Below are positions 26,315 to 35,812 of a DNA stretch of 64,000 nt, in pieces. Within the stretch, counting starts at the first letter, position 1. Each line of letters starts with the position of its first letter. The position numbers and the translations under genes were made by a program. This DNA is from Versatilivorator sp963663845 (GTDB taxonomy: Bacteria > Acidobacteriota > Terriglobia > Versatilivoradales > Versatilivoraceae): positions 1,364,001-1,428,000 of the forward strand of contig OY760650.2 of the NCBI GenBank assembly GCA_963663845.2, given 5' to 3'. The notes under the pieces are model-generated. The model was not told where the DNA came from. It saw nothing but the letters and a program-made list of their open reading frames with translations, and ran no database searches.

Positions 26315-28063
26315 CTACCCCCCCGCCTGCGAGCTCAGATAGACCATCAGCGCCGAACCCGCCCAGACCAGCGACACCATCAGGGCGCAGCACAGGGTGA
26401 ACCAGAGCAGGCCCCGGTAGTACCACTCCAGGCCCGGCTCCCGGACCAGCTCGATCGAGCTCTCCGGCCCGCAGATCTTCCGAGCGGCATAGGACCGATA
26501 GAGCTGGGCCAGGGCCGGCTCATCCAGCCTCTCTTCGGCCTGGGCGCCCCCGTCCGAGCCCTCCATGGCCGGCAGCCGGATTCCCACGGCGCTCAACTGC
26601 TCATCCTGTCCCAGGGGCGTATTCAGGATGCAGTAGAAGCGCTGCAGGCGCGTTTCCGACTCGGGGCGCGTCAGCCGGCTGACCAAATACATGGTCAAGG
26701 CGGCCGCCCCTATGGGGGGGAAGACGCTCATCGGCACCTTGGTGCTGGGCGGCCCGTCATGGAAGATCTGCACCATCCAGAGCAGGCCGATTCCCACCGC
26801 CAGCGCGGCCCAGACCCCGCGCCGATTGGCTCCTCTCCAGGCGATTCCGAAAAACAGCGGGATGCCCAGGAATCCCTGGAGCGGCGCCAGGAACTCGACG
26901 ATCTCCTTGAGGGTGGAAAACTGCAGGGTTATCAGGTAGGCCAGCAGGACGGCCACCACCCCTCCCACCCGGGCCCAGCGGAGGTAGAACGCCTGGCTGC
27001 GGCCCGGAAACCAGCGCTTCTTGAACAGGTAGTCCACCGTCATGGCGGAGCTGGCCGTGGCCACGGTGTCCACGGTGGACATCAGGGCGGCGAAGAAGCT
27101 GGCCACCAGCAACCCCAGCAGGCCGGCGGGAACGATCTCCTTCATCACGATCCCCCACACCAGCTCGGTATCCTGGGGCAGCGGCTGGGTGTGGAGCCCG
27201 GGCTTGTAGATGGCGAACATGATTCCGTAGACGGCGAACAGCACCGTCATGATTCGCTTCCAGATGTGGCTCCAGGCGCACTGGGTGGCGGCCCGCTCGT
27301 CCCTGCCCACCACCATGAAGCTGAACAGGATGGGCGTGGCCACCGCCCCCAGCCCGCCCAGGATCAGGGCCAGCACGTAGGTCAGCGGAATCTCCTCCGA
27401 GAAGAGCGACCAGCGTTCCGGCGCCACGTTCACCAGCCCCTGAAACCCGCCCACTTCCCCCCAGAGGAAGGGCAACAGCAGGAAGCAGAAGACCGTCAGC
27501 GACAGGACTCCCTGGAACAGATCGGTCAGCAGCGACGACATCAGGCCGCCCGATCCCACGTAGAGGGCCACCACCAGGCAGGCGGCCAGCAGGGTGATTC
27601 CCACCGACCATCCCGTCAGCCCGGCGATGGTCTTGGCCACGGCCAGAGCGAAGGTGCCGATGACGAACAGGCTGAGAAGGCTCCCCATGATGGCGATGCA
27701 GGTGGCCACCCCCGGGCCGAAGCGCATCTCGAAGACCTCGGCCAGATTGAACACCCGCACGCGCTTGTAGATCGGGGCGAAGATGTAGTAGACGATCAGG
27801 CCGACCCCTCCGGCAAACCAGAGCCAAACGCCCGAAAGGCCGCTGCGGTAGGCCGCGCCCCCAACCACCACCGCCTCGGCGCCGCCGACCGAGGAGGCAA
27901 AGACGTAGATGAAGGCCACCAGCGACCCCCACTTGCCCCCGGCGGTAAAGAAGTCGCGAAGGTTTTTGGTCTTTCTCTTGCCGACCACCACTCCCAGAAA
28001 GGTCACCACCAGGAAGTAGACCGCCAGGACGGCCAGGTCGAGCGGATGAAGGGTCGAGAACAT
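26315..28063 (-). CDS. Sodium:solute symporter (SSS family)
   Basis: 582 residues from ATG 28063, directly before the first TM (LDLAVLAVYFLVVTFLGVVVG). About 13 membrane segments follow. SSS features: GGKWGSLVAFIYVFASSVGG, FNLAEVFEMRFG and ALMSTVDTVATASSAMTVDY (the conserved Na+-site helix region). The last 130 residues form a cytoplasmic stretch and a final TM pair. It imports an unknown small solute (sugar or organic acid) with Na+. The 299-bp gap to the divergent Cache protein shows no repeat. Confidence 0.87.
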   Translation of the reverse strand: MFSTLHPLDLAVLAVYFLVVTFLGVVVGKRKTKNLRDFFTAGGKWGSLVAFIYVFASSVGGAEAVVVGGAAYRSGLSGVWLWFAGGVGLIVYYIFAPIYKRVRVFNLAEVFEMRFGPGVATCIAIMGSLLSLFVIGTFALAVAKTIAGLTGWSVGITLLAACLVVALYVGSGGLMSSLLTDLFQGVLSLTVFCFLLLPFLWGEVGGFQGLVNVAPERWSLFSEEIPLTYVLALILGGLGAVATPILFSFMVVGRDERAATQCAWSHIWKRIMTVLFAVYGIMFAIYKPGLHTQPLPQDTELVWGIVMKEIVPAGLLGLLVASFFAALMSTVDTVATASSAMTVDYLFKKRWFPGRSQAFYLRWARVGGVVAVLLAYLITLQFSTLKEIVEFLAPLQGFLGIPLFFGIAWRGANRRGVWAALAVGIGLLWMVQIFHDGPPSTKVPMSVFPPIGAAALTMYLVSRLTRPESETRLQRFYCILNTPLGQDEQLSAVGIRLPAMEGSDGGAQAEERLDEPALAQLYRSYAARKICGPESSIELVREPGLEWYYRGLLWFTLCCALMVSLVWAGSALMVYLSSQAGG

Positions 28064-28362
28064 GGATGGCCATTCTATCACCCCGGCTGCGGGGAGCTGC
28101 TCTACCGCAGTCCCAGCGGTGAAGAACTGGGCCGGGCCGCTCAAATCCGGAAGATCCTGAACTGCCGCCAGGTGATCGACGAACTCTCGGCTGTCTGAGC
28201 GTCCCGTAGTGAGCCTGACATCATGAGAAGTTTGGACTGTATTGACCCGGTCCGTTATCATTGGGCTACCATTCGCTCGTTGTTTTCTGTGCAGGCTGCT
28301 GGCGGAGCCATCACCCTCAAAGGCCCCGAGGGGGAAGCAGCCGTGCTAACCTGGAGGTAATC

Positions 28363-31050
28363 ATGACAGGCAGGGAATCGTGCCGGATCGTTCTTTTGGC
28401 GTGCAGTCTGGTTATGGCCGGTCTCTTTTTCGAAGCGCGTCCCATAGGGGCGCAGACGCAGGAAGCTTGCCCACCTCCCCCCGGCGGGACTCCTATCCCG
28501 GTCCCGAGTGTGACGGCGCAACAGGTGGTGGACGGCAGCGCCACCCTGGCGGCATTCACGGCGGAATTCACACGGGCCGCGGGAGATTACATCACCGCCC
28601 GGACCCTGTCGGCAGGTATCGAACAAGCGGCATACCTGATTTGCGCCGCCAGGCAGGACAATGGAACTTGGCGTTCCGGTTCCACCTACGTGGTGATGCT
28701 GACGCCAGACGGCAGGGTATTCGTTCACGCGAAAGACATGGCCCTTTCGGCCAGGCTGCTCGACCCCCGGATTTACGCGGAGATTCTTTCCGCGCTGGGC
28801 GTCTCCACCGAACTGCTGAACAAATTGGCTTCTCGCGACCGCGCTACCGCCACCCAGGCCCAGGCGGAATTGATAGCCCTGTTATCGCGAGAACCGGATG
28901 GCGCATTCGATGCGACCACGCCTATTCCAGGCCGGCGACCGGGCATTCCGGGCGCCTCCGGCCATGTCGGCGCCTCGCGCGCCCTTCAAATCCCGCTCAT
29001 TGTCCTCGCCGGATTCGATCTCGGTGAGTCTCACCTGGTTCCAGTCAGCAATGACGTCATCGACTACGGCAACCCGTCCGTTACCGCCAGGGACGTGGTG
29101 GACCGCGCAACCTTGAAGGCCTTCGTCGCGGAGGCGTGGGACTATATTGTCGAGACCTTCGAAAAGTACGGGCCGGGCTATGTCTCGCAGCAGAAGCTGG
29201 CCTTTCGAGATCCGAACGGGCCCTGGCGACACGGTTCCGTCTACCTCTACAGCCTGGACCTCGAGAGCAATGTCATCCTGATTCACGGCGCCTTTCCGGA
29301 CCGATTCGAGCTTCGACCGCTGGTGGCGACTGTGCGAGACGCGGTGACCGGCAAGCTCGTCTTGCCGCAGGTCATCGAAGCGGCCAAAAGCAATCCGGAA
29401 GGTGGCTTCGTGGAGTATTACTTCGACGATCCCAATGACGACACCGACAGCGCAGACATCCCCAAGGTGGGGTACGCCCGTGAGTTCACCGGCAATTTCC
29501 GGCAGGCAGGCGGGATATTCCCAGCTCGCTACATCATTGGGTCGGGATTTTATGGGAGGACGCCTGTGACCCGCTTCGTCCCGGTGGTGCTGAGCGCGGG
29601 CGGGAAGAACAACTCCCGCTTCACCTCGGAGTTGGCCCTCACCAACCGGGGGTCCGAGGCGGCCATGCTCAACTTCACCTACACCGCTGACGAGGGCGGG
29701 GGCAGCGGCGGCGCCACCGGCATGCTGGGCCCCCACCAGCAGATGATCGCCCCCGACGCCATCGAGTATCTCAGGGGTCTGGAGGTTCCCATTCCCGAAA
29801 CCGGCAAGCGGGTCGGGACCTTGAGGGTGGGTGTGTCGGGCTCTTCCGACGTGAGCGTGGTGGTCCGCACCACCACTCCCACGGCCGTCCCCCGAGGCCG
29901 CGCCGGGCTGGCCTATCCGGGAGTTCCCGAAAACGAGGGATTCCACGACGAAGCGGTCTACCTCTGCGGGCTGCGCGACAACCCGCAGGACCGCTCCAAC
30001 GTGGCCCTCCAGAACATGGGGTCGGCGGGCTCGATCACCTTGAGGACCACGGTGTTCTCCGGCAATCCCGCCGATCCCGCCGGTGAAATGCTGGATGACG
30101 TGATGCTGGGACCGGGAGAGTTCCACCAGTTCAACGCCGTGCTGCAGAGCGCCGGCAAGGCCGATCCCAGGTTCGGGGGCTACGTCAGGGTGGAGCGGGT
30201 GGAGGGAGAGGCCCCCTTCTACGCCTACGGGGTGATCAACGACAACGCCAACTCGGACGGCTCCTTCGTCTTTCCGGTGAGCGCCGCTTCGCTGGAGGGA
30301 GCCATGAGCCAGACTCTGCCGGCCCTGGTGGAGGCGGGAGCCTTCGCCACCGAGCTGACGCTGACCAACTTCTCGGACCAGCCGAAGTCGTTGATGTTCA
30401 GCGTGACCGACGAAAAGATCGAGACGGAGGACAATACGGTCGGCTTCAGGGTGCCGATGCTGCCGGGCCAGCAGATCATCATTCCCCAGGCGCTGGCCTA
30501 CGCCCGTCAAAACTTGGGACTCGATGTGCCCACGGGTCTGATGGTGCCCCTGATCGCCAGTCCGGTCTCGGGAGACCTCAGCGGGGTGGTGATCGGGGCC
30601 CGGGTGGTGGCGCCGGCGGATGCCGAAGACCCGAGCAAGGGGCAGTACGGAGTCTTCTACACGGCGGTTCCCCGGGGCCGGGGATTCACTGGCAGCGCCT
30701 GGGTGGACGGGTTGCAGCAGAACCAGGAGAACCGCAGCAACCTGGCCCTGGTCAACACCGGAGAAGTCGACGACCAGGACATCGTCTTCGAAATCGACAT
30801 CTACGACGGGGAGACCGCCACGCCGAGCAAGACCCTTACCATGGATGAGGAAGACAAACTCGTCGTCCCTGCCAAGTGTTTCAAGCAGATCGACCAGGTG
30901 CTGAAACACGCTCCGGGAACCACACAGGGCTACGTCAAGATCCGCAAGGTCTCGGGCGCCAATCCCTTCCTGGCCTACGGGGTGGTCAACGACGGCGGGG
31001 CTCCGGGGGAGAGAACCGGCGACGGCGCCTATATCCCGGCCGGGCGGTAA
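28363..31050 (+). CDS. Secreted protein with two Cache-like modules and two tandem beta-rich repeats
   Basis: 895 residues. ATG 28363 has an RBS (ctggaggtaatc) and a signal peptide (VLLACSLVMAGLFFEARPIGAQ). Residues about 46-140 and 240-380 each look like a small-ligand Cache fold: VVDGSATLAAFTAEFTRA ... GTWRSGSTYVVMLTPDGRVF and VVDRATLKAFVAEAWDYI ... GPWRHGSVYLYSLDLESNV. From about 404 to the end two roughly 240-residue beta-rich repeats align (FYAYGVINDNANSDGSF against FLAYGVVNDGGAPGER). No TM anchor or cytoplasmic signalling domain follows, so it is a soluble or surface protein, not a chemoreceptor. Function unknown. Confidence 0.7.
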   Translation: MTGRESCRIVLLACSLVMAGLFFEARPIGAQTQEACPPPPGGTPIPVPSVTAQQVVDGSATLAAFTAEFTRAAGDYITARTLSAGIEQAAYLICAARQDNGTWRSGSTYVVMLTPDGRVFVHAKDMALSARLLDPRIYAEILSALGVSTELLNKLASRDRATATQAQAELIALLSREPDGAFDATTPIPGRRPGIPGASGHVGASRALQIPLIVLAGFDLGESHLVPVSNDVIDYGNPSVTARDVVDRATLKAFVAEAWDYIVETFEKYGPGYVSQQKLAFRDPNGPWRHGSVYLYSLDLESNVILIHGAFPDRFELRPLVATVRDAVTGKLVLPQVIEAAKSNPEGGFVEYYFDDPNDDTDSADIPKVGYAREFTGNFRQAGGIFPARYIIGSGFYGRTPVTRFVPVVLSAGGKNNSRFTSELALTNRGSEAAMLNFTYTADEGGGSGGATGMLGPHQQMIAPDAIEYLRGLEVPIPETGKRVGTLRVGVSGSSDVSVVVRTTTPTAVPRGRAGLAYPGVPENEGFHDEAVYLCGLRDNPQDRSNVALQNMGSAGSITLRTTVFSGNPADPAGEMLDDVMLGPGEFHQFNAVLQSAGKADPRFGGYVRVERVEGEAPFYAYGVINDNANSDGSFVFPVSAASLEGAMSQTLPALVEAGAFATELTLTNFSDQPKSLMFSVTDEKIETEDNTVGFRVPMLPGQQIIIPQALAYARQNLGLDVPTGLMVPLIASPVSGDLSGVVIGARVVAPADAEDPSKGQYGVFYTAVPRGRGFTGSAWVDGLQQNQENRSNLALVNTGEVDDQDIVFEIDIYDGETATPSKTLTMDEEDKLVVPAKCFKQIDQVLKHAPGTTQGYVKIRKVSGANPFLAYGVVNDGGAPGERTGDGAYIPAGR

Positions 31051-31057
31051 GGATGGC

Positions 31058-32284
31058 CTACTGTCCGGCGACGAAGGGGGTTCGGGGGAAGCCCATCAGG
31101 AGTTCCGGTCCGTCCTCGGTCAGGTGGAACACGTCTCCCAGCGGCACGAACATCTTGCCGGTTCCGGGCAGGCCGAAGACGGCGTGCATCACGGCGGTCA
31201 TTCCGGCCTGCATGGGAGCCGGGTTGCTGTCGTCGAAGGGAACGGGCTGCTCGCTGTAATCCATGCCGATCCCGTGTCCGATTCTGCCTCCCAGAAGATC
31301 CAGGCCATGGGGCTCCACGTGCTCCCGGATGGTCCGGCCCAGGTCGGCCACGGGCGTGCCCGGCTTCAGAATCTCCTGGGCCCGATCGTGGGCTTCGCGC
31401 GTCACCTGGCACAACCGGGTGAGGGCGTCGCAGGGTTTTCCCAGGGTTCCGGTGCGGTGCCCGTGGCACCAGTACCCCTGGTAGACAATGTAGGAGCAAC
31501 TGGCCATGAGGTCGCCGTACTGCAGGATGCGCTCATGGGGCTTGATGTCGAGGCGGGTGTCGTTCCAGTCGGGGGGCGGGCCTGAAGCCATCCAGTACTT
31601 GGCGTGGTCGGCGCCTTCCCGGCGCGCCACCCGCTCCATCTCGGCCACGATCTCGATGCCGGGCATGCCGGGCCGGGCAACCTCCAGCATGGTTTGAAAT
31701 CCCAGGTCGCTCAGCTCGGCCGCCCGGCGCATGAGCTGCAGTTCCGCCTCGCTCTTGACGGCCCGGAGCCGGGAAACCACGTCGTCCACCCGATGGAGAC
31801 GGTCCCCCAGGCCGAGAGCCAGTCCCTCGTAGAAGGGAGCCGGCATGGTGCTCACCCCGACCACGCCCACTCCTTCCCCTCCCAGCCCGTTTTCTTTCAG
31901 GACGGCCAGGGTCTGCCCGGAAAAGTCGCGGGGGCCCTGGTCGCCGGCGCCGCCCCGATGACCCGCCACCGCATTGGGGTCGACGGCCTCCACCAGCCGC
32001 ATGTCCTCGATCGGAGAGACCTCGGCGGCCTGTTCGAACATGAACTGCATGCCGGCAGCCAGCATCACCGGGTCCCCCTGGCGGGGCACCACCACCACCG
32101 TTTCCACGATCCGGTCATCGTTGGCCCATCCCGACAGGTAGGAGACGTGGCCGGTCTGCCCCCACTTGTGCTCGCGCGCCGGGGAATAGGCCAGCAAGGC
32201 CCCCAACCGCCGCTCCTCCAGGAACTGTTGCACGCGATGGTAGCGACTCTGAAACTCCTGCTTGGAAATGGCTTGAGCTTCCAT
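31058..32284 (-). CDS. M24-family (creatinase/aminopeptidase P fold) protein lacking the usual metal ligands
   Basis: 408 residues from ATG 32284. A creatinase-type N-domain (to about 150) precedes a pita-bread domain with MRRAAELSDLGFQTMLEV, GGRIGHGIGMDYSEQP and LTEDGPELL. Of the five metal ligands of aminopeptidase P only the His of GHGIG is clear. The two Asp positions read SCS and CHGH, and the two Glu positions read AVMHA and PLGD. It is therefore probably a metal-free hydrolase like creatinase rather than a peptidase. Convergent with the Cache gene, 7 bp apart. Confidence 0.75.
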   Translation of the reverse strand: MEAQAISKQEFQSRYHRVQQFLEERRLGALLAYSPAREHKWGQTGHVSYLSGWANDDRIVETVVVVPRQGDPVMLAAGMQFMFEQAAEVSPIEDMRLVEAVDPNAVAGHRGGAGDQGPRDFSGQTLAVLKENGLGGEGVGVVGVSTMPAPFYEGLALGLGDRLHRVDDVVSRLRAVKSEAELQLMRRAAELSDLGFQTMLEVARPGMPGIEIVAEMERVARREGADHAKYWMASGPPPDWNDTRLDIKPHERILQYGDLMASCSYIVYQGYWCHGHRTGTLGKPCDALTRLCQVTREAHDRAQEILKPGTPVADLGRTIREHVEPHGLDLLGGRIGHGIGMDYSEQPVPFDDSNPAPMQAGMTAVMHAVFGLPGTGKMFVPLGDVFHLTEDGPELLMGFPRTPFVAGQ

Positions 32285-32516
32285 CCCTGCCCCCCCATGG
32301 CTGCCGAACCGGCCGGCAGCAAAATGAGCCCGGCTCCGCACCGGGGCTTTGAATCGAGTCCCTGCCGATGCGGAAAGGGTGTTGCGACCGGCCCGCGCCG
32401 AAAGAATAGCACCGGGCGAAGAGGATTTCACCTCCGTTTCACCGCCTTACCTTAAACAAGAGCCGGCGCCTAATGGCTGGAATCCGGCTCAGAGTCAAGC
32501 ATGGGCAGAATATTGA

Positions 32517-32625
32517 TTCACATCGATGCACAGGATGCACAGGATTTTTCTCCTTTGACAAACGCCGGCGACCGGTGGTTGGAAACCGGTTCAAAGTCAA
32601 GCATGAGTAGAGGGTTTATTGACAA
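32517..32625 (+). repeat. 12-mer repeat element, right half missing
   Basis: Begins catcgatgcacaggatgc and continues with the ggttggaaaccggttcaa and gtagagggtttattgaca stretches also seen at 945-1000, then runs into a different module without the right arm. The 230 bp before it (32285-32516) show nothing I can name. Confidence 0.7.
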
Positions 32626-32674
32626 GTCACAAAACGAGTTTCTTGAACTCGAGTCTTGCCGATCCGATGGTTCT

Positions 32675-33060
32675 TTTTGTGGTTTTGTGCCTTTTGTGGC
32701 CATTCTCCGTAAACTTCCCGCTACCGAATTTTGCAAATGGCTCGAAAAAAGAAGTGATCCACGAAGAGACACAGGAGAGGCGCCCCTCCGGGAGCGCGGG
32801 CGTCTCGCCCGCATCCCCTGCGTTGGGTGGCCGCTCAGTTTCCCCGTGATGGGGCAGCCGGCCGCCCTGCCGCCGGGAACCCCATGGGCTCGGCTGAAGC
32901 GGAATCGTGGCGCCGTTGCCGGTCGAGCCGGGTGGGAGAGAGGGGTGAGGCTGTGCCACTGTTGTGCGGGCGGGACGCCCGCGCTCCCGGCCTTCATCCC
33001 GTGACGGCGTCGCAGCCAAGCAGGTCCATCGGTCTTCGTGTTTATTCGTGGTTCGCCACA
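32675..33060 (-). repeat. Composite GC-rich dispersed repeat, copy 3 (inverted orientation)
   Basis: Contains the ttttgtggccattctccg...gaattttgcaaa module (32690-32745) and then the GC-rich core in reverse: gggagcgcgggcgtctcgcc at 32792 and gcgggcgggacgcccgc near 32965, followed by the reversed cgtgtttattcgtggttcgc block. The only core copy in this window with this orientation. No gene. Confidence 0.82.
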
Positions 33061-33144
33061 GGCTCCCCCGGTCGCGGCCGGCCAAAATAATTGCTCGACG
33101 CGCGCCAAACTGAATTAGACTGAGCCCCAGGAGGTTCGCACCCA

Positions 33145-33912
33145 ATGGCGACGACAACCCTGGAGCGCTCCAGGTCGGAGCTGTGGCAGAGCCGGGGATA
33201 TCTGACCGGCCTGGAGGTCTTCCCGGAATCCGAGATCGAGGACTACCGGTCGCAGTTCGACGCCCTGGAGGCCGACCGGGGACGGAGCAAGGCCGAAATC
33301 GGGCTGAACAACCTGCACTTCACCCACGAGTTCGTCTGGAGGCTCAGCACCCATCCTCCGGTTCTGGAAGCGATCCGTTCGGTGCTCGGCCCCGACGTCC
33401 TCCTGCTGGGCAGCCATTTTTTCTGCAAGTATCCCTCGGCGTCCCGAGGAGACAAGTTCGTGGCCTGGCACCAGGACGTGACCTACTGGGGACTGGAACC
33501 GCCGCGGGCGGTCACGGCCTGGCTGGCCATCGACGACGTGGATGTCGACAACGGCTGCATGCGGGTCGTTCCCGGGTCTCACCGCCAAGGCATTCTGACC
33601 CACGGAACCTCGGCAACGGACGGAAATCTGCTCAGCATCAACCAGGAAATCCCCGAGGAGAGCTTCGACTCCAGTCAAACGGCGGACCTGGTGCTGAAGG
33701 CCGGCCAGATGTCGGTCCACGACGGCATGCTCATCCACGGAAGCAACCCCAACCGCTCCGCCAGGCGGCGCTGCGGCCTGGCGATCCGATTCATTTCTCC
33801 GCGGGTGAGGCAGGTTCGAGCCAACTCCCTGGGAAGACACTACCGGCCGGTCCTGGTTAGCGGGAGAGACGAATACGGCCACTTCCCGACGACTCCCGTA
33901 CCCTTCCAATAG
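33145..33912 (+). CDS. Phytanoyl-CoA dioxygenase (PhyH) family protein
   Basis: 255 residues, ATG 33145 after a caggaggttcgcac RBS. Non-haem Fe(II)/2-oxoglutarate oxygenase fold: iron ligands H-x-D in AWHQDVTYWG near 109 and the distal His in DGMLIHGSNPNRS near 197, with the 2-oxoglutarate-binding Arg in RRRCGLAIRF. GCMRVVPGSH is typical of PhyH. The substrate is a small molecule of unknown identity. First gene of a short + strand run with the duplicated small-fold protein 32 bp downstream. Confidence 0.88.
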   Translation: MATTTLERSRSELWQSRGYLTGLEVFPESEIEDYRSQFDALEADRGRSKAEIGLNNLHFTHEFVWRLSTHPPVLEAIRSVLGPDVLLLGSHFFCKYPSASRGDKFVAWHQDVTYWGLEPPRAVTAWLAIDDVDVDNGCMRVVPGSHRQGILTHGTSATDGNLLSINQEIPEESFDSSQTADLVLKAGQMSVHDGMLIHGSNPNRSARRRCGLAIRFISPRVRQVRANSLGRHYRPVLVSGRDEYGHFPTTPVPFQ

Positions 33913-33944
33913 GCCGAGGGTGGGAAACTGAGGCTAACGAAACT

Positions 33945-34718
33945 ATGACAGCCGGCGACCAAAATACCGGCCGCGCCGACGGTCCCGGCGACTCGGTGGT
34001 GGTGCTTTTCAAGGGAGGCCGACTTCCGTCCTGGCACGCGCTCTCCCAAAGGGAGCAGGAGGCCTTCTCACAGGAACATGTCGACCTGATGTTGTCGGTG
34101 TCGCGTCGATTCGGACTGATGCACCTGGAGGGTTTTCGACTGCTCGGTCCCCAAGACAACTGGCAGCGTTTCTGGGTGATCGAATTCCCCTCCCTGGCGG
34201 GAGCCGAAACCTGGATTCAGGCCGAAATGGCCCCGCCCTACGGGCGCTACGGCTACTACGAGTACCATCTCGCGCGGCGGGCCTACCAGGAAGGCATCCT
34301 TGTCCGGGCCTCCCGACTTCCGGCGCCAAAATCGCCTGCCGCGGCCGATCACCCCCGTCACATCCCAACCCTGAAGACAGACTCCAGCAGCATGGTCGTA
34401 CTTACCTTCCGCCGCTGGCTGCCCGGGGCCGCCGAGCTGGCGGCCGAGGCGGGCGGACAGGTTGAGTCCGCCCGCCGGCTGAAGGCCACCGCCAAACGCC
34501 ACCGTTTGATTCGGCTGGAGCTGTTCCGGCTCATGGCTCCCCAGGCCGACTGGCATGAGGTGGGACTGATCGAGCTGCCATCCCTTGCCGGAGCCGAGGC
34601 CTGGATGAAAGCCGAGACCGCATTCCCCTACAGCAGATTCACCCTTGTGACCCAGCACCTGGCCCGCAAATGGGCTCCCGCCTACTTCGCGCGGTGGGTA
34701 TGCCCTCCCGCGGGCTAG
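33945..34718 (+). CDS. Unrecognised protein made of two tandem ~100-residue repeats
   Basis: 257 residues; no family named with confidence. Two copies of one module are obvious: residues about 18-120 contain LEGFRLLGPQDNWQRFWVIE then FPSLAGAETWIQAEMAPPY, and residues about 150-250 contain LELFRLMAPQADWHEVGLIE then LPSLAGAEAWMKAETAFPY. The pattern (beta-strand, helix, strand, then an AGAE-W helix) suggests a ferredoxin-like dimeric alpha/beta-barrel fold, here fused as an intramolecular pair. Position between two PhyH genes suggests a role in the same pathway. That is inference. Confidence 0.65.
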   Translation: MTAGDQNTGRADGPGDSVVVLFKGGRLPSWHALSQREQEAFSQEHVDLMLSVSRRFGLMHLEGFRLLGPQDNWQRFWVIEFPSLAGAETWIQAEMAPPYGRYGYYEYHLARRAYQEGILVRASRLPAPKSPAAADHPRHIPTLKTDSSSMVVLTFRRWLPGAAELAAEAGGQVESARRLKATAKRHRLIRLELFRLMAPQADWHEVGLIELPSLAGAEAWMKAETAFPYSRFTLVTQHLARKWAPAYFARWVCPPAG

Positions 34719-34727
34719 ACCTAGAGG

Positions 34728-35576
34728 TCAGCTCACCCGTTCCCAGCGGCTGGGGTCGATGCCGGGGGCGGCCAGGGGCATGTTGGGGGGCTTGTTGCCT
34801 CCGCCGTAGTTCCAGATCCGGGTGTTGCGGTCACCCATCAGTTCTCGGACGGCCGGCGGGACCTTGGCCAGCTCTTCCGGGTCCCAGGGGTCGATTTCGT
34901 TCCCCGGGCCGGCCCAGGCGGGGCGGTAGGCGATGGCCAGCATCTCGCGGGCGTAGGCGCCCACGTTGGGGAAGTTCCCGTGGAAAACGTTCTGGTTGAT
35001 GAGAGCGGCCGAGCCCGCCTTGCAGGTGACCATCACCTGCTCGGGATGGTCTTCGTAGCGGAGGTAGGGGTTGCCGTCGTTGTGGAAGCTCAGGTGGGAT
35101 CGGGGAATCACCTTGAAGGGAGAGACTTCCGGCGTCAGGTCTTCCAGGTAGTAGAGGACCCGCACCAGGCGGGGACAACTCAGGTTGTACCCGAAGATCC
35201 TGGAGCCCCAGGGCTGGCCGTCGCTGTGCAGGCTGATCCCGGGATGGCCCGGCTCGGACCGGTCGTAACCGTAGCTCATCATGATGATCCGGTCCCCGAA
35301 AAGCTCCTTCAGGAAGGCGATGGTGGGCGGATGGGCGATCAGGTCGGTAATGGGACCGCCCCAGAACTGGACGCTGGACCGGCCGCGCTGGTGAATGCTG
35401 TAGTCGCGGGGCACGGTCTCCATCCTGGCGGTCTCGACCTTCAGACGATCCAGGTGTTCGCCGTCCAGCAGGTCGGGCAAGACCACGTAACCTTCGACCT
35501 CCAGGTGCCGGATGCGCTGCCCCAGCGTCAGGGCGGACCAGTCGGTATCCACAATCCTGTCTTTTCTTGTTGCCAT
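34728..35576 (-). CDS. Phytanoyl-CoA dioxygenase (PhyH) family protein
   Basis: 282 residues from ATG 35576. Iron-binding H117-x-D119 (ISLHSDGQPWG) and distal His199 (QNVFHGNFPN) with VIPRSHLSFH between them match the PhyH oxygenase fold. It differs clearly from the PhyH at 33145, so it is not a recent duplicate. Convergent with the duplicated small-fold gene (9 bp apart) and divergent from the amidohydrolase pair. Confidence 0.85.
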   Translation of the reverse strand: MATRKDRIVDTDWSALTLGQRIRHLEVEGYVVLPDLLDGEHLDRLKVETARMETVPRDYSIHQRGRSSVQFWGGPITDLIAHPPTIAFLKELFGDRIIMMSYGYDRSEPGHPGISLHSDGQPWGSRIFGYNLSCPRLVRVLYYLEDLTPEVSPFKVIPRSHLSFHNDGNPYLRYEDHPEQVMVTCKAGSAALINQNVFHGNFPNVGAYAREMLAIAYRPAWAGPGNEIDPWDPEELAKVPPAVRELMGDRNTRIWNYGGGNKPPNMPLAAPGIDPSRWERVS

Positions 35577-35812
35577 GGGTATCCCCCGGATGTTTCGACC
35601 TCACCTCACCCGGCCCGCATTTCCAACCGGGTGGCGGCAACATGTTAGTGAAGCGAACCGGCCAGGGTCAAGCGGCGCCGGCCCGGCGCCACAAGGGCTG
35701 GTCGCAGGCGCCGCGGGCTCGACAGGCGCCCCGACTTGGGAGATAATCGCGGACAGGTCCACAGGGGGGGCGCGGCGCGGCCCCCGGGAACCCCTTTCGC
35801 TCATGACCACCC

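Noticed and set aside
26201..28198. 665-codon + strand open frame rich in Gln, His and Gly
   Set aside because: Antisense shadow of the SSS transporter; composition is not protein-like.
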